Shown here in pieces: positions 42,817-51,810 of a stretch of 64,000 bases of DNA; within the stretch, counting starts at the first letter, position 1, and every line of letters begins with the position of its first letter. This DNA comes from Duganella flavida. Its GTDB lineage: Bacteria; Pseudomonadota; Gammaproteobacteria; Burkholderiales; Burkholderiaceae_D. The notes beneath the pieces were generated by a model. That model did no database searches. It was given only the letters and a program-made list of their open reading frames with translations, and had not been told where the DNA came from. A program made the translations under genes and the position numbers. Where the stretch lies: positions 1 to 64,000 of the forward strand of contig NZ_WWCN01000011.1 in NCBI RefSeq assembly GCF_009857445.1, read 5' to 3'.

Positions 42817-44067
42817 ATGCCGCTCCGCCGCTTGCTCCGATACGCTTTGATGCTCGCCCTGTGCTCCGCACCAGCCGCCCGTGCCGGCACGCTGGTGATC
42901 GAGAGCTGGCGCGTGGACGACAAGACGCTGTGGGAGAAGGTGCTGATCCCGGCGTTCGAAAAAAACCATCCGGGCATCGAGGTGAAGTTCGCGCCAACCG
43001 CGCCGACCGAGTACGACTCCAGCCTGGCCGCTCGGCTGGCCGGTGGCACCGCCGGCGACTTGATCGCCTGCCGCCCGTTCGATGTATCGCTGTCGTTGTA
43101 CAAAAAAGGCCATCTCGAAAAACTGGACGGCAAGGCCGGAATGCAGAACTTTGCGCCGACGGCCACGGTGGCATGGCAGACCGACGACGGCAAAGATACC
43201 TTCTGCATGCCGGTGGCCTCGGTGATCCACGGTTTTTTATATAACAAGAAGATCTTCAAGAAGCTCAATCTGCAGCCACCGCAAACGGTGGACGAATTTT
43301 TCTCCTTGCTCGAAACGCTGAAAAAGGCCGGCGTGACGCCGCTGGCGCTGGGCACTGCCGACCAGTGGGAATCGAGCCAAATGGTTTATACCAATATCGG
43401 TCCTAACTTCTGGCGTGGTGAGGAAGGGCGCAAGGCGCTCATCGCCGGCAAGGCCAAACTGACCGATGCACCGTTTGTCGAAGCACTGCAATTCGAGCAG
43501 CGCATGGGTGGCTACCTCGGTCGCGGCGCCAGCGCGCAAACCTATGGCGACAGCCAGAACCAGTTTGCGCTGGGCCGCGCCGCCATCTATCCGAGCGGCT
43601 CTTGGGATATCTCGTATTTCAGCCAGACGCCGGGACTGGAGCTGGGCGCGTTTGCGCCGCCGGTACGCAAGGCGGGCGATGCCTGCTTCATCTCGGATCA
43701 CATGGACATCGGCATCGGCATCAACAAAAAGTCCCGCAACAAGGATGACGCCTTCAAGTTCCTGGCGTGGGTGGGATCGCAGGAGTTTGCGGATATCTAC
43801 ACCAACCGCGTCACCGGCTTCTTCTCACTGTCGAACCATTTGATTTCGGTGCGCGATCCGGTGGCCAAGCAAATGGCGGAGTGGCGCAACAGCTGCGCCT
43901 CCACCATTCGCTTCAATGCGCAGGTGCTGAATCGTGGCCAACCGAGCATGGAGAGCGAACTTTGGAATATCAACTCGCAGGTTTTGAACGGCAAGCTGGC
44001 GCCGAAGGATGCGGCGATACGGCTGCAGAACGGTTTTGCCAAGTGGTACAAACCACAGCAAAAGTAG
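42817..44067 (+). CDS. Sugar ABC transporter, periplasmic binding protein
   Basis: A 416-residue extracellular solute-binding protein of the maltose-binding (family 1) fold, with a 23-residue signal peptide ending ARAG. The family region GDLIACRPFDVSLSLYKKG and the late MESELWNINSQVLNGK are visible. AAAGGGA precedes the start by about 8 bases. It is followed by a strong hairpin terminator and then by its two permease genes and the ATPase gene. Substrate is probably an oligosaccharide; the linked GH20 gene suggests GlcNAc-containing sugars. Confidence 0.9.
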   Translation: MPLRRLLRYALMLALCSAPAARAGTLVIESWRVDDKTLWEKVLIPAFEKNHPGIEVKFAPTAPTEYDSSLAARLAGGTAGDLIACRPFDVSLSLYKKGHLEKLDGKAGMQNFAPTATVAWQTDDGKDTFCMPVASVIHGFLYNKKIFKKLNLQPPQTVDEFFSLLETLKKAGVTPLALGTADQWESSQMVYTNIGPNFWRGEEGRKALIAGKAKLTDAPFVEALQFEQRMGGYLGRGASAQTYGDSQNQFALGRAAIYPSGSWDISYFSQTPGLELGAFAPPVRKAGDACFISDHMDIGIGINKKSRNKDDAFKFLAWVGSQEFADIYTNRVTGFFSLSNHLISVRDPVAKQMAEWRNSCASTIRFNAQVLNRGQPSMESELWNINSQVLNGKLAPKDAAIRLQNGFAKWYKPQQK

Positions 44068-44111
44068 CGTCACACAGAATCCCTCCCACTGATTACGTGT
44101 GATCCAGTTGG

Positions 44112-44141
44112 CCGGCGCCGGGCGCGGCGCCGGTTTTTTTT
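44112..44141 (+). terminator. Strong terminator inside the ABC transporter operon
   Basis: CCGGCGCCG at 44112-44120 pairs perfectly with CGGCGCCGG at 44125-44133 around a GGCG loop, and eight T residues follow. It lies between the binding-protein gene and the first permease gene. It probably acts as a partial terminator that leaves the binding protein in excess over the membrane components. Confidence 0.85.
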
Positions 44142-44162
44142 GTCCGAATTCTGGAGGTGGTT

Positions 44163-45089
44163 TTGAAGCATGTTGTGAATACGGTGCGGCCCTGGCAGTT
44201 GCTGCTCTTCCTGGCGCCGGCATTGCTGATCTATGGCGTGTTTAGCGCGCTGCCGCTGGTGCAGACGCTGGGGCAGGGCTTCTTCGTCGCCGACGATAGC
44301 GGCCGCGCGGCATTCGCCGGCCTCGATAACTTCCGCACGGTGCTGCTGGATCCTGACTGGTCTGCAGGCTTCTGGAATGCCATGGTCAATAACGCCAAGT
44401 TCTTTTGCCTGCATATGCTGCTGCAAAATCCTATCGGCCTGTTGCTGGCCACTTTGTTTAGTTTGAAAGGGCTGCGCGGCGCGCGCACCTACCGCACGCT
44501 GATCTTTTTGCCGACGCTGCTGTCAGTGGTGATCATCGGCTTTATCTGGCAATTGATCCTGTCGCCGCTGTGGGGCGTGGGCGAGAAGCTGATGGGCTTT
44601 GCCGGCCTGGCCGATTTCTTCGCGCCGTGGCTGGGCGAGGAGGAGAGCGCGCTGGTAGCGATTTCGATGGTCTCGGTGTGGCAGTACATCGGCATGCCGA
44701 TGATGCTGATCTACGCGGCGTTGCTGGCGGTGCCGGATGAAATCGTGGAGGCGGCGCACGTGGAGGGCGCCAGCGCCATGCGCATCTTCTGGCAAATCAA
44801 GCTGCCGCTGATTTATCCGACGCTGGGTCTTGTCACCATCCTGACCTTCGTCGCCAACTTCAATGCGTTTGATTTGATCTACTCAATCAAGGGGGCGTTG
44901 GCGGGGCCGAATTATTCGACCGACATTTTGGGAACCTTGTTCTACCGGACCTTCTTCGGCTATCAGGCGCAGGTGGGCAATGCCTATCTCGGCTCCGCCG
45001 TCGCCACGCTGATGTTCCTGGTGATCCTGGCTGGCGTGGGCGTTTATTTTGTTGGCGTGCAGCGCCGTTTGACGAGGTTCGCATTATGA
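44163..45089 (+). CDS. Sugar ABC transporter, permease (MalF-like)
   Basis: A 308-residue inner-membrane permease with about six helices and the EAA loop near residues 205-225 (EAAHVEGASAMRIFWQIKLP), which docks on the ATPase. I choose the TTG at 44163 because GGAGG ends 5 bases before it. A GTG at 44157 overlaps the ribosome site itself. The stop overlaps the next permease start (ATGA). Confidence 0.9.
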   Translation: MKHVVNTVRPWQLLLFLAPALLIYGVFSALPLVQTLGQGFFVADDSGRAAFAGLDNFRTVLLDPDWSAGFWNAMVNNAKFFCLHMLLQNPIGLLLATLFSLKGLRGARTYRTLIFLPTLLSVVIIGFIWQLILSPLWGVGEKLMGFAGLADFFAPWLGEEESALVAISMVSVWQYIGMPMMLIYAALLAVPDEIVEAAHVEGASAMRIFWQIKLPLIYPTLGLVTILTFVANFNAFDLIYSIKGALAGPNYSTDILGTLFYRTFFGYQAQVGNAYLGSAVATLMFLVILAGVGVYFVGVQRRLTRFAL

Positions 45090-45904
45090 AGAACCGCTTG
45101 ATGGTCCACGGTGCACTGATGGCGTACACGGTGCTGGCGCTGTTCCCGATTGCGCTGATCCTGATTAATTCGGTCAAGTCGCGCGAGGCGATTTTTGACG
45201 ATCCGCTGGCGCTGCCGACGATGGCATCGCTGACCTTTGTCGGCTTCCAGAAGGTCCTCGCCAGCACTAACTTTCTGCTTTATTTCGGCAATAGCCTGGT
45301 CGTTACGTTGGCTGCGCTGTTCTGCATCCTGCTGTTTGGAGCGATGGCTGCGTGGGCGCTGTCGGAATACAGCTTCAAGGGCAACCGCGTGCTGATGCTG
45401 TTCCTTGCGTTTGGCATCATGATCCCGATCCGGCTTGGCACGGTGTCGATACTGGAGCTGATGGTCAAGCTGGATCTGGTCAACACGCTGACGGCGTTGG
45501 TGCTGGTGTACACGGCGCAGGGACTGCCGTTGGCGGTGATGATCCTGTCCGAATTTATGCGGCAGGTACCAACGGAGTTGAAGGACGCGGCGCGTTGCGA
45601 CGGCGTCGGTGAAGTGCGCATCTTCTTCCAGGTGGTGCTGCCGCTGATACGGCCTGCGATTGCAACGGTGGCGGTGTTCACCATGATCCCGGCTTGGAAT
45701 GACCTGTGGTTCCCGCTGATCCTCGCGCCGTCCGACCGCACCAAGACTGTCACGCTGGGCGTGCAGCAATTTATCGGGCAGTACGTCACGGACTGGAATT
45801 CGGTGCTGGCGGCGCTGTCGTTGGCAGTGATCCCGATGCTGGTTTTGTACGCGCTGTTCTCGCGCCAACTGATACGCGGCCTGACGGCAGGCGCTGTGAA
45901 ATAA
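45086..45904 (+). CDS. Sugar ABC transporter, permease (MalG-like)
   Basis: A 272-residue six-helix permease that pairs with the preceding MalF-like protein. The EAA loop reads LKDAARCDGVGEVRIFFQVV, and the C-terminus is short and polar (IRGLTAGAVK). It overlaps the upstream gene by 4 bases, so the two subunits are translationally coupled. AAGGAG for the ATPase gene follows its stop. Confidence 0.92.
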   Translation: MKNRLMVHGALMAYTVLALFPIALILINSVKSREAIFDDPLALPTMASLTFVGFQKVLASTNFLLYFGNSLVVTLAALFCILLFGAMAAWALSEYSFKGNRVLMLFLAFGIMIPIRLGTVSILELMVKLDLVNTLTALVLVYTAQGLPLAVMILSEFMRQVPTELKDAARCDGVGEVRIFFQVVLPLIRPAIATVAVFTMIPAWNDLWFPLILAPSDRTKTVTLGVQQFIGQYVTDWNSVLAALSLAVIPMLVLYALFSRQLIRGLTAGAVK

Positions 45905-45918
45905 GGAGAAGTCCCGCA

Positions 45919-47058
45919 ATGGCAAGTGTAAGTTTAAAACAGCTGCGCAAATCGTATGACGGCAAGAGCGACGTATTGGCCGGCATTGATCTGGACATCG
46001 CGCATGGCGAATTCGTGGTGCTGGTTGGGCCGTCGGGCTGCGGAAAATCCACGCTGCTGCGCATGCTGTGCGGTTTGGAGAGCATCACTGGCGGCACCAT
46101 GCAAATCGGCGAGCGTACGGTGAATGATCTGCCGCCAGCGGAACGTGGTATTGCGATGGTGTTCCAGAGCTATGCGCTGTATCCGCATATGACGGTGTAC
46201 CAGAACATGGCTTTCGGCCTCAAAGTGGCGGGTAAGGACAAGGCGGCGATCAAGCAGCGCATCGGCGAAGCGGCCGCCATCCTGAAAATCGATCACTTGT
46301 TGGAGCGGCTGCCGCGCGAGCTGTCTGGCGGCCAGCGGCAGCGCGTGGCTATCGGTCGCGCCATCGTGCGTGAGCCGCAGCTGTTCCTGTTCGATGAACC
46401 GCTCTCCAATCTGGATGCCGCTTTGCGGGTGCAGACGCGGCTCGAAATCGCCAAGCTGCATCGCCAGCTGGACGCCACCATCGTCTACGTCACGCACGAC
46501 CAGGTGGAGGCGATGACCTTGGGCGACAAGATCGTCGTCATGCACGAAGGGCATATCCAGCAGGCTGGCTCACCGCTGGACTTGTACCAGCAGCCGTGCA
46601 ACCTGTTCGTGGCGGGTTTTATCGGCTCGCCCAAAATGAATCTCATGGCCGGTAGCGTGATCGATGCGCATGCCGGTGGCGTCTCAGTGCTGCTGGAGGG
46701 CGGCGAGACTGTGCGCGCTGCGGTCGACGGTAGCGGCATGCAGGCAGGCGACAAAGTCACGCTCGGCCTACGGGCGGAGCACATCAGCGAATCGCGCAGC
46801 GGTTCGGAAGTTTTCACCGGCGAGGTCAGTGTGGTCGAACACCTGGGCGAAGCCAATTACATCTACGTCTGCCACGAAGGCAGGGAAGACGTAGTAATAC
46901 GCGGGGATGGCGAACGCCATGTCGCGCCGGGACAGTCCATCACCTTCTCGGCCGAGAGTACTGCCTTCCACGTGTTTGACGAAAAGGGCGAGGCGCGGCG
47001 GCGCCTCCGCCCCGGAAATATGGTGTCGGCGCCGCGCGGCTTGATGCGCAGCGCTTGA
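45919..47058 (+). CDS. Sugar ABC transporter ATP-binding protein (UgpC/MsmK type)
   Basis: A 379-residue ATPase. Walker A is GPSGCGKST, the signature motif is LSGGQRQRVAIGRAIV, Walker B is LFLFDEPLSNLD and the switch His is in VTHDQ. A C-terminal regulatory TOBE/OB region (about 240-379) is present, as in MalK and UgpC. The ATG at 45919 has AAGGAG ten bases upstream. Such ATPases sometimes serve several sugar importers. Confidence 0.94.
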   Translation: MASVSLKQLRKSYDGKSDVLAGIDLDIAHGEFVVLVGPSGCGKSTLLRMLCGLESITGGTMQIGERTVNDLPPAERGIAMVFQSYALYPHMTVYQNMAFGLKVAGKDKAAIKQRIGEAAAILKIDHLLERLPRELSGGQRQRVAIGRAIVREPQLFLFDEPLSNLDAALRVQTRLEIAKLHRQLDATIVYVTHDQVEAMTLGDKIVVMHEGHIQQAGSPLDLYQQPCNLFVAGFIGSPKMNLMAGSVIDAHAGGVSVLLEGGETVRAAVDGSGMQAGDKVTLGLRAEHISESRSGSEVFTGEVSVVEHLGEANYIYVCHEGREDVVIRGDGERHVAPGQSITFSAESTAFHVFDEKGEARRRLRPGNMVSAPRGLMRSA

Positions 47059-47102
47059 TACCACGGGAGTTCTTTTACTTTTCAAAAAACAGGGAGAATT
47101 GA

Positions 47103-49739
47103 ATGAGCAAGCCGGTACTAAAGAAAAAAATACTACCTCACGTGATCGCACTGGCGCTGGGCGGCGGCATGATCGCGCAGGTCCACGCGGCGGAAGCGGT
47201 CGCAGAAGAAGCGCAAGCGGCGCAAGCCAGCGATGCTGTACCGGCTGCAGAAGCCAACACCGTGGAAGTGCGCGGTATCCGCGAACGCCTCAAGCACAAT
47301 CTCGCCGAGAAGCGCGATGCGGGCAATGTGATCGACACGGTCACTGCGGAAGAAGTGGGCAAGTTTCCAGACAAGAACGTGGCTGACTCGCTCCAGCGCG
47401 TGCCGGGTATTTCGGTGGACCGCACCTGGGGCGAAGGCCGCGACATTTTTGTGCGCGGCACCGACAAAAACCTCAACCTCACGCAGCTGAATGGCCAGGC
47501 AGTGGCTTCTGGATACTGGTGGAAGAACGATTCGCAAAGCCGTGGCTTCAACTACGACATCCTCGCCTCGGAACTGGTGGGCAGCATCGATGTCTACAAG
47601 AGCCCTTCGGCGGATCTGGATGAAGGTTCGATCGGCGGCTTGGTCAACGTGAAGACTCGCAAGCCGTTCCAGCTCAAGTCTTTCGTGGCGCAGGCTTCGG
47701 TGGAAGCGACTTACAGCGCGCTGCCGAAGAAAACCGATCCACAGTTGTCTGGCCTGATCAGCTGGACCAATGACCAGAAGACCTTTGGCGCGCTGCTGGC
47801 GATCAGCAAGCAGAAACGCACTATGCGCCGCGACGGTCTGGAAAACTTCACCGATTCGACCAAGTACAACATCGTCGACCAGAATGGCGCAGTAACGCCG
47901 GGCGCCTATGCATCGTGGGGTGGTGGTTCGGCCATCTTCCGGCAGGACCGCGAGCGCACCACCGGCAACTTGACCTTGCAGGCGCGCCCGAACGCCAACA
48001 CCGACATCTCGCTGAACTACATGAACTCTGATATGAGCATGGACAACAGCAACCAGAACTATCTGTGGGAAGCGGGCGGCTTGGCGGATGCCAAGGGCAA
48101 TATCCAGGTCACTAATCCGAAGTTCATTACCACTTCGGACGGCACCAAAGCACTGGTCGGCGGCACCGTTGGCCCAACCGGTGGCGTGTCGTTCGAGCCT
48201 ATCTTCCGCCAGTCGTACGTGAAGTCGGAAGTGCTGGACCTGGAAGGTACCTACGATGCGGACAACTGGAAGTTCCACGGCCAGGCCGGCACCACCAAAG
48301 GCTCCGGCGGCAGCAACCATGACCGCAACTTCTGGTTTGTCGGGAATACCCGCACCACCTTTAACATCGCGCCGGATACCTACGAGGTCAAATACCAGGA
48401 TATCAGCCCGCTCGATCCAAGCAAGTTGACGCTGCAAAGTGCGCGCGACTGGGTGCGCCGCATGGAGACCAAGGAAAACTACGCACAGGGCGACCTGACG
48501 CTGGACCTGAACGGCGATTTCTTCAAATCGATCAAGGTGGGCGGAAAACTGCGCGACACCACGGTGCAGAACCGCCGCATCATCGGCACCGCCGGTCCGG
48601 GCAGCCCTGGCTGGATCTCATACTCGCTGGCGGATCTATCGACCGGCGCTTCGCCAAAACTGAGCCAGGAAGCCGCCACCGCCGGCTCGCTGACGCAGTA
48701 TGCATGGGTGGATGATGGCCTGGCCGCTTCCAAAGGTTTCACCATGTACGACAAGGCCATGACGTACGCCGAAGCCAAGGGCGAGTACTACAAGATCAAG
48801 GAGAAAATCTACGCGACCTACCTGCGCGCCGACTTCGCAACCGGCCAATGGCGCGGCGACTTCGGCGCCCGCGTGGTCAAGACTGACCAAACCTCCGAGG
48901 CCTACCAAGACCTGAGCGGCAACGGTAACTATGTGCTGGGCGACGTTAAACGCAGCTACACCGACGTGCTGCCTAACCTGAACGCGGTCTACAACGTCAG
49001 CAAAGAACTGCTGGTGCGAGGCGCGATTGCACGCGTGATGGCGCGTAATACTTACAGCGATTTGAGCGCCAGTACGGAGGTAAGTGGCACTACCAACGCC
49101 GCCACCGCCGGCAACCCGCTGCTCAAGCCATTCCACGCCAATCAAGGTGAAATCGGCACCGAGTGGTATTACGCCGATGCCTCGCTGCTGTCTGCCACCG
49201 TGTTCGTCAAAAAGCTGGATACTTTCATCTACACGCAGACCGCCAGCGAGAACGTGGCTGGTGTCACGCGCTCCGTCACCCGTCCGTACAACGCCAACAA
49301 CGGCGCCACCGTCAACGGGCTGGAACTGCAATGGCAGCAGGCGTTCAGCAGCGGTTTCGGCGCTATCGTCAACTACACCTTCACCGATGCCAAGACCGGT
49401 GCCAATGCGGCGGGCCGTAAGCTGAATGTGATCGGCAACTCGCGCAACCAGGCCAACGTCACTGGCTTCTGGGAGAAGAACGGCTACAGCGCACGCCTGT
49501 CGTACAACTACCGTTCCAAGTCCTACGGTGCGCTGGATGAAGGCGGCCAGGATGTGACCAGCGCCTACGGCCAGTGGGATGCATCGGCTAGCTGGGACAT
49601 CACGCCGAAAGTCTCGGTGTACCTGACGGCGGTGAACATTGGGAATGAAGTCATCCGCACCAATACCACCGATGGTTTGCCGGTCGGCGTGTATGAAAAC
49701 GGCGCGCGCTACAGCATCGGCGTGAAAGCCAAGTTCTGA
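47103..49739 (+). CDS. TonB-dependent receptor, large carbohydrate-type
   Basis: An 878-residue outer-membrane receptor. The signal peptide covers about residues 1-29. The plug starts with VEVRGIRERLKHNLAEKRDA and contains EEVGKFPDKNVADSLQRVPG, the pattern of the Caulobacter/Xanthomonas-type carbohydrate receptors. The barrel ends YSIGVKAKF. It follows the ABC ATPase gene by 44 bases with AGGGAG before the ATG. It likely brings oligosaccharides into the periplasm for the ABC importer and the GH20 enzyme. A terminator follows. Confidence 0.9.
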   Translation: MSKPVLKKKILPHVIALALGGGMIAQVHAAEAVAEEAQAAQASDAVPAAEANTVEVRGIRERLKHNLAEKRDAGNVIDTVTAEEVGKFPDKNVADSLQRVPGISVDRTWGEGRDIFVRGTDKNLNLTQLNGQAVASGYWWKNDSQSRGFNYDILASELVGSIDVYKSPSADLDEGSIGGLVNVKTRKPFQLKSFVAQASVEATYSALPKKTDPQLSGLISWTNDQKTFGALLAISKQKRTMRRDGLENFTDSTKYNIVDQNGAVTPGAYASWGGGSAIFRQDRERTTGNLTLQARPNANTDISLNYMNSDMSMDNSNQNYLWEAGGLADAKGNIQVTNPKFITTSDGTKALVGGTVGPTGGVSFEPIFRQSYVKSEVLDLEGTYDADNWKFHGQAGTTKGSGGSNHDRNFWFVGNTRTTFNIAPDTYEVKYQDISPLDPSKLTLQSARDWVRRMETKENYAQGDLTLDLNGDFFKSIKVGGKLRDTTVQNRRIIGTAGPGSPGWISYSLADLSTGASPKLSQEAATAGSLTQYAWVDDGLAASKGFTMYDKAMTYAEAKGEYYKIKEKIYATYLRADFATGQWRGDFGARVVKTDQTSEAYQDLSGNGNYVLGDVKRSYTDVLPNLNAVYNVSKELLVRGAIARVMARNTYSDLSASTEVSGTTNAATAGNPLLKPFHANQGEIGTEWYYADASLLSATVFVKKLDTFIYTQTASENVAGVTRSVTRPYNANNGATVNGLELQWQQAFSSGFGAIVNYTFTDAKTGANAAGRKLNVIGNSRNQANVTGFWEKNGYSARLSYNYRSKSYGALDEGGQDVTSAYGQWDASASWDITPKVSVYLTAVNIGNEVIRTNTTDGLPVGVYENGARYSIGVKAKF

Positions 49740-49759
49740 TAGCGATTTCATAGCATCGC

Positions 49760-49794
49760 AAGCCCGATTGCCTGTATGGCATCGGGCTTTTTTC
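49760..49794 (+). terminator. Rho-independent terminator after the TonB-dependent receptor
   Basis: AAGCCCGAT at 49760-49768 pairs with ATCGGGCTT at 49781-49789. GCC/GGC extends the stem inwards, and a T-run covers 49788-49793. It separates the ABC/receptor unit from the binding-protein/two-component/GH20 unit. Confidence 0.85.
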
Positions 49795-49832
49795 TATTAC
49801 AATCGTGTCATTATTTCGATTTGGGATGTTGA

Positions 49833-51131
49833 GTGATCCGGTTCCGCGTTCGTTCCATCTGCAGCCTGTTGGCGGCCTGCTTGCTTGCGCAAAGTGTGCA
49901 GGCAGCGGCGACCCTGCAAGTACTGCACTGGTGGACGTCGCCGAGCGAACGCAAAGCCGCCAACGCGCTGGCCGCGCGCGCAGCGGAAGAGGGCATCGAA
50001 TGGAAGGACGCCGCGATTCCCGGCGGCGCGGGCCTCGGTGCCGGCAAGGTGCTGAAGAGCCGCGTGCTGGCCGGCGATGCGCCGGAAGTGGCGCAAATGA
50101 TCGGTGTGTCAATCGCTGAGTGGGCCGACCTGGGCCTGCTGCTGGAAATCGACAACGTCGCCAGTGCCGGCAACTGGAACGGGACGCTGTTCCCGACCGT
50201 TCAAACTCTTATCACGCACCGCAAGCATGTGGTGGCGGCGCCGGTCGGCATCCATCGTGTCAATACTTTGTTTTATAACCGCGCCTTGCTGGCGCAGCAG
50301 AAGATCGCGCCGCCGCAAAGCTGGGCCGATTTTGAAGCGGCCGCGCAAAAGTTGAAAGCTGCGGGCATCGTGCCGCTGGCGCAGAGCAGCGAAGCGTGGC
50401 AGGTGGCTGCGCTGTTTGAAAATCTTGTGCTGGCCGAAAGCGGGCCTGAATTTTATCGCCAGCTGTTCGTCAAGCGCGATCCGGCTGCTGCTGCGGACAA
50501 ACGCACGGCAGAAGCATTGCAGCGCCTGCGCACAATCAAAGGCTGGAGCACTGGTGCGCTCGAAGAGCGTTCGTGGCCGGAGGTGGCGCGCCAGTTCGCG
50601 CGGCGTGAAGCAGCCATGATGATAATGGGCGACTGGGCCAAGCCCGAACTGCGCGACATGGGCATGCTGCTGGACGAGGACTACGCTTGCGGCACGGCGC
50701 CGGGCACCGCCCAATATCATCTCTACAGCGTCGACACCTTCACCATGTTTGCCGGCGAATACCGCCACATGCCGGCGCAGGAAAAGATGGCGCGGTTGCT
50801 GGTATCGCCGCCGGTGCAGGTGGAGTACAACTACCTCAAAGGCTCGGTGCCGGTGCGGCGTGACGCTGACCCGGCGCGCATGGACAGCTGCGCGCGCGCT
50901 TCGTGGAGCGCCTTCGCGCAGGGCGCCACGGTGCAGGCGCCTAGCCTGGTGCACCGTATGGCGACCGATGAAGCCAGCCGCGACGCCATCATCGCTGAGA
51001 TACATCGTTATTTTCTGGATGACCGGAGCACGCCGGCTGACGCGCAGCGTCGCCTTGGCGTGTTATTCCGCGTGTTTAACCTCAGAAGCCAAGGAGCATT
51101 CGGTGCGCAAGATACTGATCGTAGACGATGA
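49833..51131 (+). CDS. Solitary periplasmic sugar-binding protein linked to a two-component system
   Basis: A 432-residue extracellular solute-binding protein starting at a GTG, with a signal peptide ending SVQAAA (about residue 25). The fold signature LQVLHWWTSPSERKA and the MIMGDWAKPELRDM segment place it in the family-1 sugar-binding group. No permease genes follow. Instead the gene overlaps the response-regulator start by 29 bases. It is probably the periplasmic ligand sensor for the kinase two genes downstream, in the manner of Vibrio chitin-binding protein acting on ChiS; that role is an inference. Confidence 0.82.
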   Translation: MIRFRVRSICSLLAACLLAQSVQAAATLQVLHWWTSPSERKAANALAARAAEEGIEWKDAAIPGGAGLGAGKVLKSRVLAGDAPEVAQMIGVSIAEWADLGLLLEIDNVASAGNWNGTLFPTVQTLITHRKHVVAAPVGIHRVNTLFYNRALLAQQKIAPPQSWADFEAAAQKLKAAGIVPLAQSSEAWQVAALFENLVLAESGPEFYRQLFVKRDPAAAADKRTAEALQRLRTIKGWSTGALEERSWPEVARQFARREAAMMIMGDWAKPELRDMGMLLDEDYACGTAPGTAQYHLYSVDTFTMFAGEYRHMPAQEKMARLLVSPPVQVEYNYLKGSVPVRRDADPARMDSCARASWSAFAQGATVQAPSLVHRMATDEASRDAIIAEIHRYFLDDRSTPADAQRRLGVLFRVFNLRSQGAFGAQDTDRRR

Positions 51132-51810
51132 CCAAAAGACCCGCGTGCTGCTCAAGACGTATCTTGAGAAGAACCAGTACGAGGTAGTGCTGTCGCATGA
51201 CGGCGAGAGCTTCCTGGCCGAGCTGAAAACGCACGCCGACCAGCTGTCGCTGGTAATACTGGACGTGATGCTGCCGGATACCGACGGCTTCGCGCTGTGC
51301 AAGCAGGTACGCCAGAGCTCTAATGTGCCGATCATTATGCTGACTGCCAGCTCCGATGAAACGGACCGCATCGTCGGCCTGGAACTGGGCGCTGACGACT
51401 ACATCGCCAAGCCTTATAGCCCGCGCGAACTGCTGGCTCGCATTAAGGCCATCCTGCGGCGCGCGGCGCTGGAGACGCCGTCGGTGCGCTACTACCGCTT
51501 CGTTGGCTTCACGCTGGACCTCAAGGAGCGCAAAGTGGTCGACAGCGCCGGCGCGCCGCTGGCGTTGACGGGACTGGACTTCCAGCTGCTGAAGTATTTC
51601 GTCGAACATCCGGGCGTGATTCTGGACCGCAGCCTGCTGTGCGAAGAGACGCGTGGCCGCGACGCCGGTCCGCTGGACCGCTCGCTGGACGTGCAGATCA
51701 GCCGTTTGCGCCTGCGCCTCAACGACGACGGCAAGCAGCCGGCCTTGATCAAGACGGTGCGCGGCGCCGGCTACGTGTTCTCGGCGGAAGTCAATGTCTC
51801 GGCTGCGTAG
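51103..51810 (+). CDS. OmpR-family response regulator
   Basis: A 235-residue regulator. The receiver domain has IVDDDQ, the phosphoacceptor Asp in LVILDVMLPDTDG (about residue 52) and the switch Lys in DDYIAKPY. A winged-helix DNA-binding domain (about 135-230) ends with LIKTVRGAGYVFSAE. The GTG at 51103 is chosen because AAGGAG lies 6 bases upstream. It overlaps the binding-protein gene upstream by 29 bases and the kinase gene downstream by 17. Confidence 0.93.
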   Translation: MRKILIVDDDQKTRVLLKTYLEKNQYEVVLSHDGESFLAELKTHADQLSLVILDVMLPDTDGFALCKQVRQSSNVPIIMLTASSDETDRIVGLELGADDYIAKPYSPRELLARIKAILRRAALETPSVRYYRFVGFTLDLKERKVVDSAGAPLALTGLDFQLLKYFVEHPGVILDRSLLCEETRGRDAGPLDRSLDVQISRLRLRLNDDGKQPALIKTVRGAGYVFSAEVNVSAA

